DNA from: Acidiphilium rubrum
Lineage (GTDB): Bacteria; Pseudomonadota; Alphaproteobacteria; Acetobacterales; Acetobacteraceae
DNA length: 55,355 bases
NCBI RefSeq assembly: GCF_900156265.1
Contig: NZ_FTNE01000026.1
Coordinates: forward strand, 1-55,355
Direction: 5' to 3'
Under the pieces are notes generated by a model, which worked only from the letters and a program-made list of their open reading frames with translations, did not search any database and was not told the DNA's origin. Numbering within the stretch: position 1 is the first letter of the stretch; every line of letters begins with the position of its first letter. Made by a program: the position numbers and the translations under genes. Of this stretch, positions 19,401 through 28,062 are shown one piece after another.

Positions 19401-21100
19401 ACGAGATTATTTCCGAAAATACTGGCTACAAATTCACGCAACTGTTTAAGTTGAGGATCACCCAATTGGTAAGTTGTAAAAATTTTTGACACATATCGAG
19501 GTCCGTGGCTTCCAATCTCTGGGCAGAAATTTTCTGCCTCCCCAACTGGAACTATGAAAACGCCCATAGCCCGAAGATTAAAGTCCAACCGCATGAACGC
19601 GGCTTGTGCCTGTCCATTAGGAATATGGCTCTTGCCGTATTTTTTCACCATTGCCCACGGCGAAGTTTGCTTCAGCAAATCCTGTATTGCCGACTTAGGC
19701 AAACCATCTTCCGAGTGTCCATCAATTATTTGTCTAATACCATCCTTTATTTGGTCTTTTGAAAGCGGTTTAACCCCATTTCGTACTGCTTCGTCGACTT
19801 GCTTCCAATCTACTGCGACCGCCTTCCAATCCCCGCCGACCGCATCAATCACAGCTTTCAGCATATGCTCGTCATTGAGGATATCAATATCGGCGACAAC
19901 CTTCACTCGAACGCCGATCTCTCGTAATGCATTTGCAATCTTTGGTATTGCCGACTTGCCGCCACACGGGATATACGCCGTGTCCGGCCAAAAACCTTTT
20001 GACATTTGCTTCCCGAGAAAATCAGCGATGGAGTTGTATAGCCGGCAATCGCTATCATCCTCGCAAATTACCACCTCCTCATGGAAGATCCCGTCAAGTG
20101 CATTTGAATATCGAAGTTCTGGTTGGTCCCAAAGTTCATTAAGTCGCTCCGGACTTGTCATGGTAGCGTGATTTTTATCCCCATCTCTTCTAAGACGTAT
20201 AATTCTAACGTTCCTGCCTGTTGTGTTCAAGAACCCCCTCAAGATGTCACTACTGTGCGTTGCAACAAATATTTGATTCTGTGTTTCTGCGGCGAGGGTT
20301 TCGCCGAGACGTCTCATTTGAGGAGGATGTAAGAATGCCTCTGGTTCGTCCAGTAGAGTAATGTCATGCTCGATCGCAATCACTTCGAAAAGAATGCCTG
20401 CATAACTCTTCATTCCGTCACCTTGAAGGTCCAGGCGCGGACTTTCGCGCACCGTATTTACATATTCGTCGGAGACACGATCTGGAAACACCGATTGATC
20501 AGGCGCGATGCCGACATAAATAGGTATGTCTGGATTCGCCCGAAAATCGAAGAACAAATCCTTACCAAAGGCTTTCTTAAAAAGATTACTTACTCGCTTT
20601 GTAACTTTGTCGTTGTCATACATGACGTGCTGTGGTTTCGAACGATGGCCGTCGGCGCCAACGCCTTTTTGAACTGCGGTGATAGCCAACCGACCTTCAG
20701 CGCCAAGGTTCTTGCAATACAGTGGTGCTAGGGGGCCAAGAAAGCGTTGCGAAAAAAAAATGGTTTGGTTAATATGTATCCGGTAACTTTGGTATTCGAT
20801 CAAATCATGGTCAATTTTTTCGCCGCACTCACGCAGCAATACTTCAAGCTCTGCGGAAGTTCCTTCCTTTGAAAGATAAAGATCTTTGACAACTTTGTTG
20901 CTAGCAAAAGAAATATTCGGTTCCATCCATCCGATAGCAGCATTAACCTCTCGCAGGAACTCCGATTTTCCAGAATTATTAGGACCGACCACAAGAATTT
21001 TTTCGTTGGCCTGGAAGTCAAACTCCTGCCCTCCCGAAAATTGTATTCTCTGTATGGAAACGCGCGGCTTTTCGTGTGTTAATTCTGCAGTTTTTTCCAT
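19397..21100 (-). CDS. OLD-type AAA ATPase with TOPRIM nuclease domain
   Basis: This 567-residue overcoming-lysogenization-defect-like protein combines an ABC/SMC-type ATPase with a TOPRIM nuclease. Walker A is GPNNSGKS (39-46), Walker B LLDEPE (249-254) and the switch His lies in VATHSSD (279-285). The TOPRIM acidic residues appear as E347 (VICEDDSD) and D404/D406 (VVADIDILND), followed by GEAENF. OLD proteins serve in phage defence, alone or with partner genes (Gabija, PARIS and retron systems contain relatives). No UvrD-like helicase or reverse transcriptase lies beside it, so it looks like a stand-alone class. Composition is lower in GC than the surroundings. Transposase fragments in the same orientation lie on both sides. 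Confidence 0.82.
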   Translation of the reverse strand: MEKTAELTHEKPRVSIQRIQFSGGQEFDFQANEKILVVGPNNSGKSEFLREVNAAIGWMEPNISFASNKVVKDLYLSKEGTSAELEVLLRECGEKIDHDLIEYQSYRIHINQTIFFSQRFLGPLAPLYCKNLGAEGRLAITAVQKGVGADGHRSKPQHVMYDNDKVTKRVSNLFKKAFGKDLFFDFRANPDIPIYVGIAPDQSVFPDRVSDEYVNTVRESPRLDLQGDGMKSYAGILFEVIAIEHDITLLDEPEAFLHPPQMRRLGETLAAETQNQIFVATHSSDILRGFLNTTGRNVRIIRLRRDGDKNHATMTSPERLNELWDQPELRYSNALDGIFHEEVVICEDDSDCRLYNSIADFLGKQMSKGFWPDTAYIPCGGKSAIPKIANALREIGVRVKVVADIDILNDEHMLKAVIDAVGGDWKAVAVDWKQVDEAVRNGVKPLSKDQIKDGIRQIIDGHSEDGLPKSAIQDLLKQTSPWAMVKKYGKSHIPNGQAQAAFMRLDFNLRAMGVFIVPVGEAENFCPEIGSHGPRYVSKIFTTYQLGDPQLKQLREFVASIFGNNLV

Positions 21101-21214
21101 CTAAAAGCCACCTTTCAAATATATGGCGGGCCACAGAAAGAGGTCCGGAGCGAGAGTTAATGCATTGTTGTCTCTGGCGCCATGGCCGAGAACAGGTTGA
21201 GAGAGCCGAAACCG

Positions 21215-21462
21215 AAGCAAGGGTGGGATGCCCTTCCGTGTACCCAACCACTTTCACGCGATAGCAACGCAATCGTATCACTTCGCCGGAGATGATCCGC
21301 ACCCCACAGCCCGAACACCAGCGAACCAAACGCAGCGAACAATCTTCTTTTTTGTGAACAACAAAAAAGCACAAACAACTTGGTTGATCGGGGCCCGTGC
21401 CAGCCAACCCGCCCATGCCCCAGATCCAAAAAGTTTTTTGCTTCTTTTTTTCAAAAAAGAAG
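21215..21462. repeat. extended hairpin-repeat unit, copy 1 of 3
   Basis: A leader (AGGGTGGGATGCCCTTCC... CACTTTCACGCGATAGCAAC... CAGCCCGAACACCAGCGAAC) runs into a full AT-rich paired-hairpin repeat (about 21344-21462). The same leader plus repeat recurs immediately downstream and again at 23009. Confidence 0.85.
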
Positions 21463-21756
21463 CAAGCGTAGGGTGGGGTGCCCTTCTGCACCCCACCACT
21501 TTCACGCGATAGCAACGCAATCGTATCACTTCGCTGGAAATAATCCGTATCCCACAGCCCGAACACCAGCGAACCAAACGCAGCGAACAATCTTCTTTTT
21601 TGTGAACAACAAAAAAGCACAAACAACTTGGTCGATCGGGGCCCGTGCCGGCCAAACCGCCCATACCCCAGCTCCAAAAAGTTTTTTGCTTCTTTTTTTC
21701 AAAAAAGAAGTGCTTTCTTCCTTTCTCACCCCCCGCCCACCGTGGTTATCTCCCTC
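21463..21756. repeat. extended hairpin-repeat unit, copy 2 of 3
   Basis: This is a near-identical tandem partner of the unit at 21215. It adds a 3' tail (TGCTTTCTTCCTTTCTCACC... CCGTGGTTATCTCCC) that joins directly to the transposase fragment at 21757. The unit at 23009 carries the same tail. Confidence 0.85.
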
Positions 21757-22070
21757 GGGTGAAAATGGCTTTCGTTGACGGAGGTTATCAAGGCGATGAG
21801 GCGCAGCGAGCGGCGTTCGAAGCCAGCCGCATTACCGTAACGCTCGTCAAGCGGACCGATCAGGTGGTCAAGGGATTCATCGTGTTGCCCCAGCGCTGGG
21901 TGGTCGAGCGAACGCTCGGCGGGATCAACCGCGCGCGTCGCCTGTCAAAGGACTTCGAAGCGACGATCAACGCGGCGCTCGCATGGTTGCAACTGGCGCT
22001 CGCCTTCCTGATCATGCGACGATTGGCAACGCCGAAAATCCAACAGGATTGAATTTCGAGTCGGGTTTTA
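21757..22070 (+). pseudogene. IS5-type transposase remnant, C-terminal third
   Basis: This copy (coding part 21759-22052) is close to identical with 19082-19400. It starts at VKMAFVDGGYQG and ends at the stop and GAATTTCGAGTCGGGTTTTA. The rest of the gene is replaced upstream by the repeat unit. With the fragment at 18966 it brackets the OLD-like gene in direct orientation. Confidence 0.8.
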
Positions 22071-22173
22071 GGGGTTCATTAACCTTATCAACGATACATT
22101 CACGAGAAGGCATAGCGGTAAAAGGCGGGTCTCGGGTCAGCTCGACTTCGAAGTCCCAAACAGGAGATTTAGC

Positions 22174-22959
22174 TTGACGTTCGATCAATATTCGTGGACT
22201 GGCCAGTCAGCATATCGAAACCAGATACACCAAAGCTTCGAACCTGTTCAGCCCTATGTTTTTTTCCAATATGCTGCGGCGGCTGCGTGTAACATTTTCT
22301 TTGATATTGGTGCCAATGTCGGCGTCTACACAATCTTAACGAAGACCTGCAAAACCGTCACTGAAATATACGCCTTTGAGCCTGACGAAACAGCCTTTTG
22401 CCATCTGGTCCAGAACATCAGTTCGAACAAGATGACGGAGGTGGCAACAGCCTTTGATCTTGTCGTCTCAGATCAGTCCGGAATGGTCAATTTTGGCACC
22501 CAGGCACCCGCATCTGGCATCAATGCCGTCATCTCGACCTCGATCCATGGCATGGAGCATTATCCCAGTACCAGCACCCGGCTCTCGATCTCAATCGATG
22601 AGTTTTATCACGGCAAAAATCAGACTATCGCCTTCAAAATCGATGTCGAAGGCCACGAAAATCAAGTGCTCGAAGGGGCCCAGCGTGTTCTGGTCGAGAA
22701 CGCCGCAATCATCCAGTGTGAGATTTACCAGAACCACGAAGAGACGACGAAGTTCATGGCAGACCTCGGGTATCGGAAAATCTTTGCGATTAAGAACGAC
22801 TATTATTTTTCGAACATCGCCCATCTCGTCGGCGAGCAAGTGAACTTGGATATCATTTCCAAAGCTCTATCGAAATTCGTCGATGACAGCGTGACAGCCC
22901 TCTACCGCTACGGCATTCAGAGGCCAACTGGGAACGTTTCTGGAACGCCAACACTCTGA
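22174..22959 (+). CDS. FkbM-family methyltransferase
   Basis: This 261-residue SAM-dependent O-methyltransferase has motif I FFDIGANVGVYT (about 42-53), YAFEPDE after beta strand 2 and FKIDVEGHENQVLEGA (about 152-167), the family's most conserved segment. FkbM enzymes methylate hydroxyls of sugars, polyketides or surface glycans. The start is a TTG at 22174 with CAGGAGA at good distance; no suitable ATG lies close. It is directly downstream of a transposase remnant and upstream of a repeat, and it has moderate GC, so it probably belongs to the acquired segment. The target is unknown. Confidence 0.85.
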   Translation: MTFDQYSWTGQSAYRNQIHQSFEPVQPYVFFQYAAAAACNIFFDIGANVGVYTILTKTCKTVTEIYAFEPDETAFCHLVQNISSNKMTEVATAFDLVVSDQSGMVNFGTQAPASGINAVISTSIHGMEHYPSTSTRLSISIDEFYHGKNQTIAFKIDVEGHENQVLEGAQRVLVENAAIIQCEIYQNHEETTKFMADLGYRKIFAIKNDYYFSNIAHLVGEQVNLDIISKALSKFVDDSVTALYRYGIQRPTGNVSGTPTL

Positions 22960-23008
22960 TTTTCCCAGAATTCTGAGATGGACCCTGAAAACTGGACAGG
23001 TCGCTAAG
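22960..23008. other. possible insertion-sequence end
   Basis: After the methyltransferase stop, the stretch GATGGACCCTGAAAACTGGA resembles terminal sequence of IS3-like elements, but no transposase lies beside it. I regard it only as a possible scar. Confidence 0.25.
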
Positions 23009-23298
23009 AGCAAGGGTGGGGTGCCCTTCTGCACCCCACCACTTTCACGCGATAGCACCACAATCACATCACTTCGCCGGAAATAATCCGCACCCCACAG
23101 CCCGAACACCAGCGAACCAAACGCAGCGAACAATCTTCTTTTTCGTGAACAACAAAAAAGCAAAAACAACTTGGTTGATCGGGGCCCGTGCCAGCCAACC
23201 CGCCCATGCCCCAGCTCCAAAAAGTTTTTTGCTTCTTTTTTTCAAAAAAGAAGTGCTTTCTTCCTTTCTCACCCCCCGCCCACCGTGGTTATCTCCCC
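23009..23298. repeat. extended hairpin-repeat unit, copy 3 of 3
   Basis: This is the same leader, paired-hairpin repeat (about 23132-23256) and 3' tail as the unit at 21463-21756, with a few differences. It abuts the next coding frame at 23301. Confidence 0.85.
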
Positions 23299-23300
23299 TG

Positions 23301-24173
23301 GTGCGCACCGCCCCAACCCCGCTGACGATCTCACTCCTCGGCCGCTTCGCCCTCATCATGGCGATGCTGGCCGAAATCGCCGTCAACCAGGGCCACGCGC
23401 AACACCTTCCGGGGGCCAAGATCATCGCCATCTGGCAGCGCCTCACCAGCATCGCCGCCCGCTTTGCGCGCGCTGTATTGCGCGGCCCCACCCCGAGCCG
23501 GAAGCGCCTCACGCCAGAAAAACCCAATCGCGCCAAACGCCCCTCCCTGCCGGATGGCTTCGGCTGGCTCCCCCGCGTTTTCCCCGGCACGCACGACATG
23601 CCCGCCGCCGTCACTTACCCCGCCCAGCAACTCCGCGATCTGCTCGCCGACCCCACCATGGCCGAACTGATCGAAACCAATCCCGCAATCGGCCGCATCC
23701 TCCGCCCCCTGTTCGAAGCCCTCGGCATCGAACGCCCGGCCATCCTCGCCATCCCTCAGCCAACCGCGCGCGAACCCGCGCACCACGAACCCGAACCACC
23801 GCCCGCCACGCCGATCAGTGTGGCGCGCGCGGCCCAGGTGCCCGATCCAATCGCCGCCGGGACGCCGCCAGTCACCGAAAACCAGGATCAGGACCAACGA
23901 AATTCAATCCCTACCGAACCCGTCGCCCCACCGCATCTATTTCATTCCGCTTTCGTAACAAACACGATCCCTACCGGCCCTTCGCCGTCTCCTTCGCCCG
24001 ATCCGCCGCCCGCCATAAATACCATGCCGCCGTCGTCCGATACGGCGCGTAGGCTTCCCCGATCACCGCGAAATCCCGCGGTTTCGGTTGTGCGTCGAGT
24101 CCGTGGATCACCCGATAGCCTTCCCGCACCCCGAAATCATCGACCGGAAACACATCCGGCCGCCCGAGCGTGA
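23301..24173 (+). CDS. hypothetical protein, 3' end uncertain
   Basis: The frame encodes a plausible protein up to about 23880: a short hydrophobic N-terminus, a basic stretch, then GFGWLPRVFPG, a segment with LRDLLADPTMAELIE and RILRPLFEALGIE, and a Pro-rich tail. I do not recognise a family with certainty; it looks like a cytoplasmic protein of unknown function seen in acetic acid bacteria. The GTG at 23301 or the ATG at 23358 could start it, and the upstream repeat may have replaced the original start. The last 200 bases overlap the convergent AlkA gene, which suggests that a frameshift or late stop has extended the frame. A different frame that ends at 24052 is also open there. Confidence 0.45.
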   Translation: MRTAPTPLTISLLGRFALIMAMLAEIAVNQGHAQHLPGAKIIAIWQRLTSIAARFARAVLRGPTPSRKRLTPEKPNRAKRPSLPDGFGWLPRVFPGTHDMPAAVTYPAQQLRDLLADPTMAELIETNPAIGRILRPLFEALGIERPAILAIPQPTAREPAHHEPEPPPATPISVARAAQVPDPIAAGTPPVTENQDQDQRNSIPTEPVAPPHLFHSAFVTNTIPTGPSPSPSPDPPPAINTMPPSSDTARRLPRSPRNPAVSVVRRVRGSPDSLPAPRNHRPETHPAARA

Positions 24174-24600
24174 AAATCAGCAGCATTTCCACCGTCCATC
24201 GCCCGATGCCGCGCAGCGCGCACAGCCGTTCGATCAATTCGGCATCGGAAAGCCGGCTTGCCGCGCGGCGGGTCGGCACCGTGCCGTCCAGCGTGCGGGC
24301 CGCGATATCGCGCAGGGCGGCGATTTTTGCCCCGGAAAACCCGCAGCCCCGCAAATCCGCCTCGGCCAGCGAGAGCAGTGCCGCCGGCGCCGGGCATTCC
24401 GCCCCCGCCAGCGCCGCCAACCGCCCCAGAATCGCCGTCGCCGCCCGGGCGTGCAATTGCTGATGCGCCACCGCCGATATCAACGCCGCGTAGGGCTCGC
24501 GCGTCCGATCATGCACCAACCCGCAGCGCCCCACCTCACCGATCAGCGCCCCCAGCACAGGGTCAGCCTGTGTCAGATGCGCCCGCGCCAACCGGCTCAT
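23971..24600 (-). CDS. alkA: AlkA-type DNA-3-methyladenine glycosylase II
   Basis: This 209-residue helix-hairpin-helix glycosylase removes alkylated bases (3-methyladenine and others) from DNA. The HhH is in LCALRGIGRWTVEMLLIF (about 130-147) and the catalytic Asp follows in VFPVDDFGVREGY. The protein matches the short bacterial AlkA form without the N-terminal domain of the E. coli enzyme. The ATG at 24600 has GAGGT upstream. It lies just downstream of a membrane-protein gene on the same strand (13-bp gap), so the two may be cotranscribed. Confidence 0.9.
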   Translation of the reverse strand: MSRLARAHLTQADPVLGALIGEVGRCGLVHDRTREPYAALISAVAHQQLHARAATAILGRLAALAGAECPAPAALLSLAEADLRGCGFSGAKIAALRDIAARTLDGTVPTRRAASRLSDAELIERLCALRGIGRWTVEMLLIFTLGRPDVFPVDDFGVREGYRVIHGLDAQPKPRDFAVIGEAYAPYRTTAAWYLWRAADRAKETAKGR

Positions 24601-24613
24601 GCGAGATCAGACC

Positions 24614-25189
24614 TCACCGCGCCCAGCGGCTCATCGCCGCCGCAATCCATTGCCGCCACGCCGCCAGGCGCCGCGCCAACCGTCCCCGCTCGCCATCGCG
24701 CGAGGCAAGCCGCAGCCGCTGGCGGATCGGCCGCGTCCGGTCCAGCACCCAGTCGCGCGCCAGAATGACCTTGTCATGCGCAATGGCGAACCACCGCACC
24801 GACATCAGGTTTTCCTCGCACGACTGATAAATCCACAACCCCACCAGGATCGCGAACCCCTTGATGAAAACCGCCACAATCGTCGCGGCGAACCAATTGC
24901 CCTTGACGAACAAAACCGTCGCCCAAAACCCGCTCAAATGATCGATCGCCTCGGGGATCAGAAACAGAAACACCACCACCAGCGGCGGCAACGTCTGCAA
25001 AAACCGCCGCAACCGCGCCACCACCGCCAGGCGCGAAATCAAATCCAGCAGCGCCTTGGCACCATCCCAGATCACCCGATCCAGAAATTCGAGCAGCAGC
25101 GCCAGCGGCAACAGCAACACGTCTTCGACCATGCGCCGCATCCGCCGCCGGCGTCGTTCAATCATCGCAGCGGAAGCCGGGTCTTGCAT
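24614..25189 (-). CDS. conserved inner-membrane protein of unknown function
   Basis: This 191-residue protein has a basic N-terminus (IERRRRRMRR), an amphipathic stretch and two or three hydrophobic helices (LPPLVVVFLFLIPEAI and FAATIVAVFIKGFAILVGLW). A long basic C-terminal tail follows. I know of no function for it. The ATG at 25189 is preferred to a TTG 42 bases upstream. It is followed closely by alkA. Confidence 0.6.
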   Translation of the reverse strand: MQDPASAAMIERRRRRMRRMVEDVLLLPLALLLEFLDRVIWDGAKALLDLISRLAVVARLRRFLQTLPPLVVVFLFLIPEAIDHLSGFWATVLFVKGNWFAATIVAVFIKGFAILVGLWIYQSCEENLMSVRWFAIAHDKVILARDWVLDRTRPIRQRLRLASRDGERGRLARRLAAWRQWIAAAMSRWAR

Positions 25190-25249
25190 GAGCCGATCGT
25201 ACCACGCGCAACCCCACCCCTGATAGGGCAATCATCAACCAACCAGCCC

Positions 25250-25316
25250 CCACCGACCAAACCGCCCATAACCCAAACAAACAAAAGTTCTTTGCTGCTT
25301 TTTTACAAAAAAGAAG
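25250..25316. repeat. AT-rich hairpin repeat, half copy
   Basis: The right half of the family is present: the core CCGCCCATAACCCAAACAAA, then AAAAGTTCTTTGCTGCTTT and a closing AAAAAAGAAG. It directly precedes the stop codon of the FecR-like gene that reads leftwards. Confidence 0.7.
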
Positions 25317-25319
25317 CCC

Positions 25320-27290
25320 TCACGGATGCTGCTGATCCGGATGCCCCGGCGCAGGACGAGGCGCCGGCCGAGCGGGCGGACGCGGTGCCGGATGAAACTG
25401 CTGCGCCGGCGGATGGTATTGCGGTGCCCGTGCAACCGGCCGTGCCTGCTGCACCGGCGGGTGAAACTGCTGTGGCCGAGGTGCGGGATGAAACTGCTGC
25501 GGCTGCGGCCGCGCCTGCTGCACTGGCGGATGATACTGCGGCCTCACCTGGGGAGTCCTGATCTGCGGCTGCATCTGCGGCGGCCGCACTGCCCCGGGTC
25601 GCGCAGGCCCAACCGGCGGCCGGGGTGCCTGCGGCGTGTTCATATGAACCATCCCGCCCGGCTGCATCGGCCGCCCGATCGCCGCCGGCATCGGATGCGC
25701 CACCTGAGGCATAACGCCGGGCCGCACATTCGGGCCACGCGGCATCACATGGATCTGCGGCCGGATCGCCTCCGGGCGGATCGGCGCAGGCCGCGCCACC
25801 GGCAACCCGCGTGACGCAGCGAACGGCGCCGGCCGTGGTGCCTGTGCCGCGATGCGATGGATCATCGCCCCCGGCGCGCCCGGCAATTTTCCGAACCCCG
25901 GCCCACCCGGATGCGCCACCGGCCCGCGGAATCCCGGCGGCGGCACCGGCCGAGCCGCCGCCAACACCGCCCCCGGCGCCGGCCGCCCGAACCGCCCCAC
26001 CGGATCACCCCGCCGCATCGCATCGGCCGGCAACACCGTCGCCGCCCCCCGATTGATCAACCGCGCCGGCCCGTAATTGTTGATGATCGTGGTATTATGA
26101 ATATCCGTGAAATGATTCGGATTGCGGATGTTGTAGTAGTTCACCCGCTGCACATAACGCGGCGGGCAATGATACCACGGCCGGTACGGCTCATCCGGCC
26201 CCAGCGGCACCCACCCGATCGAACCGACCGCAAACGCCGCGGCGGTAATCCCCACCCCGATCGCCACACCCGTCCCGACATTGAAAAAACTCACCGTCGC
26301 CGGCGCATACACCGGCTGATAATAGGCCGGCGCGTCATAAGCCACCGGCGCCGGCGCCCAGCCCCACCGCCCGCCATACTGCACCCAGCGCCCGTAATGG
26401 AACGGCGCGAACCCCCACGGATCGTTATCCACCCAGGTCCAGCCCCAGGGTGCCACATAGGCCCAATGCCCCTCGCGATACGGCACCCAGCTCGATGCGA
26501 CGCGCGGATACCACACCGCGCCATATTGCGGCGTCTGCGACCATGATCCGTATTGCGCGAGCTGATACCCGCCGGTCATCTGATTGACCACCGGCGGCAC
26601 ATAGGCAGGCGCCGGCGCATACCGCACCGCGAGCAGCCGCACCACGAACGGGTCGCGCTGCCCCGCCCCCAACGCCGCCGTCACCGGATCGGCGCCCTGC
26701 AAGGTCGCGGTCTCACCCGGCGCGATATCCAGCGACACGTTCTGCCCCTGCAACTGCGCCGCCCCGCTGATCACGGTCACCGTGGTCGGCGCGGTCTGAT
26801 CACCCGCGACAATGTCATACTGCCCGTCCCGCGCAATCGTCACGGTGCCGCGCGGCGTCGTGATCGCATAGCGCGCCCCCGGTGCCAGGTTCCGCACGTC
26901 GACATAAACCTCGCCCTGCGACAGCGCGGCATCGACCACCTGCGGCCCGATCGTGGTCACCTGCAACTCGGTCGCCTCGTTCAGCGTCATCCGGCTCCAG
27001 TCGATTGCGACCGCCGCCTCCGCCCCCGGCTGGGTATACAGCGCATCGCCGCTGGTCACCGGATAATTCAGCGCCGCAGCACTCCACTGGCTGGCCCCCG
27101 CGCTGTCGAACGAAACCGACCCTTGCACCAGCGCGATCTGACCGACCCGCTCGGGCGGCGTTGCGGTGGCGGCATCCTGCGCCTGCGCCAGCGGCATGCC
27201 TTGCAAAACCGTCCCGATCGCCGTGGTCAGCGCCAATACCACCCGAAACGGGGCGACACGAAATGGGGCAAAACGAAAACTGGGTCGCAT
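25320..27290 (-). CDS. secreted FecR/DUF6600-type protein with Pro-rich tail
   Basis: This 656-residue exported protein has a signal peptide (about residues 1-37, ending AQAQ). A FecR-like domain (about 45-200) includes AITTPRGTVTIARDGQYDI. A Trp/Tyr-rich segment typical of DUF6600 proteins follows (WVPYREGHWAYVAPWGWTW, then DPWGFAPFHYGRW, about 265-320). Residues 430-656 are low-complexity Pro/Ala/Arg/Gln with repeated QFHP and QYHP blocks, probably disordered and perhaps wall- or membrane-associated. The role is unknown. Despite the FecR similarity there is no sigma factor or TonB receptor nearby. It is divergent from a Gly-rich lipoprotein gene. ACGGAGA precedes the ATG. Confidence 0.8.
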   Translation of the reverse strand: MRPSFRFAPFRVAPFRVVLALTTAIGTVLQGMPLAQAQDAATATPPERVGQIALVQGSVSFDSAGASQWSAAALNYPVTSGDALYTQPGAEAAVAIDWSRMTLNEATELQVTTIGPQVVDAALSQGEVYVDVRNLAPGARYAITTPRGTVTIARDGQYDIVAGDQTAPTTVTVISGAAQLQGQNVSLDIAPGETATLQGADPVTAALGAGQRDPFVVRLLAVRYAPAPAYVPPVVNQMTGGYQLAQYGSWSQTPQYGAVWYPRVASSWVPYREGHWAYVAPWGWTWVDNDPWGFAPFHYGRWVQYGGRWGWAPAPVAYDAPAYYQPVYAPATVSFFNVGTGVAIGVGITAAAFAVGSIGWVPLGPDEPYRPWYHCPPRYVQRVNYYNIRNPNHFTDIHNTTIINNYGPARLINRGAATVLPADAMRRGDPVGRFGRPAPGAVLAAARPVPPPGFRGPVAHPGGPGFGKLPGAPGAMIHRIAAQAPRPAPFAASRGLPVARPAPIRPEAIRPQIHVMPRGPNVRPGVMPQVAHPMPAAIGRPMQPGGMVHMNTPQAPRPPVGPARPGAVRPPQMQPQIRTPQVRPQYHPPVQQARPQPQQFHPAPRPQQFHPPVQQARPVARAPQYHPPAQQFHPAPRPPARPAPRPAPGHPDQQHP

Positions 27291-27479
27291 GGCATGTCTC
27301 CGTGGGGCGGCCGTGTTGAACAGGACTTATAAACGGCGTCGGCTGCGGCCTAATAGGGACCGGATCGCGGCAGCATCAAGGCGAAACATTGCCGCACGTT
27401 ACAATTTTGGTCCCATTCCGCCTCATCCTTGCCACAAGCGCGCACCTATATAGCAGCCAGTGTTCAATGAGGTGTTCCA

Positions 27480-27761
27480 ATGAAACCGATACTGCGCAAA
27501 ACCTTGGTCATGATCGCACTTGGCAGTGCGGCCATTGGTCTTTCGGGTTGTGTCTACTACCCCAGTACCTATGGCTACGGGTACGGCGGCGGTTACGGCG
27601 GCGGCTATGCCGCACCTGCCTATGTGGCACCCGCACCGGTCGTGACCGGCGGCCTGTTTCTTGGCGGCGGATGGGGCGGCGGTTGGGGCGGCGGCTGGGG
27701 TGATGGTGACCGCGGCGGCTGGGGCGGCGGCGATCGTGGTGGCTGGGGCGGCCGGCACTGA
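27480..27761 (+). CDS. small Gly/Trp/Tyr-rich lipoprotein
   Basis: This 93-residue protein has a lipoprotein signal peptide with lipobox LSGC (Cys24), a YGYGYGGGYGGGY block and a GGGWGGGWGGGW tail ending in repeated DRGGWGGG. It should be anchored in the outer or inner membrane with a flexible exposed chain. GAGGTG precedes the ATG. Similar small Gly-rich lipoproteins are common in acidophilic alphaproteobacteria, but their role is unknown. It is divergent from the DUF6600 protein, and both carry aromatic/Gly- or Pro-rich low-complexity parts, so they may share a surface function (inference). Confidence 0.75.
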   Translation: MKPILRKTLVMIALGSAAIGLSGCVYYPSTYGYGYGGGYGGGYAAPAYVAPAPVVTGGLFLGGGWGGGWGGGWGDGDRGGWGGGDRGGWGGRH

Positions 27762-28062
27762 CGTCGATCGGTCGGTGATCAGAGCGACTCCCGGCGCACC
27801 AGCGCACCAGCCCTGCCCCAATCGCGCACGATTACCCTTGCCAATCCCCCGACCGAGCTTGTATGTGCGGTGCAACAGAACAATGCTCGTAGACGCGGCG
27901 GTTTCGTCGCCGGCAATGTTCACTGGATGCGCGGCGCCCGCAATGGTGCCCCATCCCAGGTTGGCGGCAGGTAAAACCAAGCCTCGCGCGCTTCACCGGG
28001 CAGCTGTTCTACGCATGCTTCCTTAAACCTATATGTCACGCCCCCATGCCGGGGGCGGGACC
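27762..28062. other. intergenic region before the DEAD-box helicase
   Basis: About 300 bp have no coding sequence that I can support. Near the helicase start a CGCCCCC/GGGGGCG inverted repeat (about 28040-28058) would form a hairpin in the leader next to the start codon and could reduce translation. Leaders of helicase genes are often regulated by RNA structure, but nothing more specific is visible here. Confidence 0.4.

Noticed and set aside
17969-21100. Protease and OLD protein as one two-gene defence operon
   Set aside because: They are on opposite strands, convergent and separated by a transposase remnant. Only a loose association can be claimed.
21215-21756. CRISPR-like tandem repeats
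   Set aside because: The units are 250-290 bp with internal hairpins, adjacent and without unique spacers; no cas genes are near.
27423-27980. Minus-strand frame across the Gly-rich lipoprotein
   Set aside because: It overlaps a clear lipoprotein gene antisense and has an Ala/Thr-rich low-complexity product without motif.
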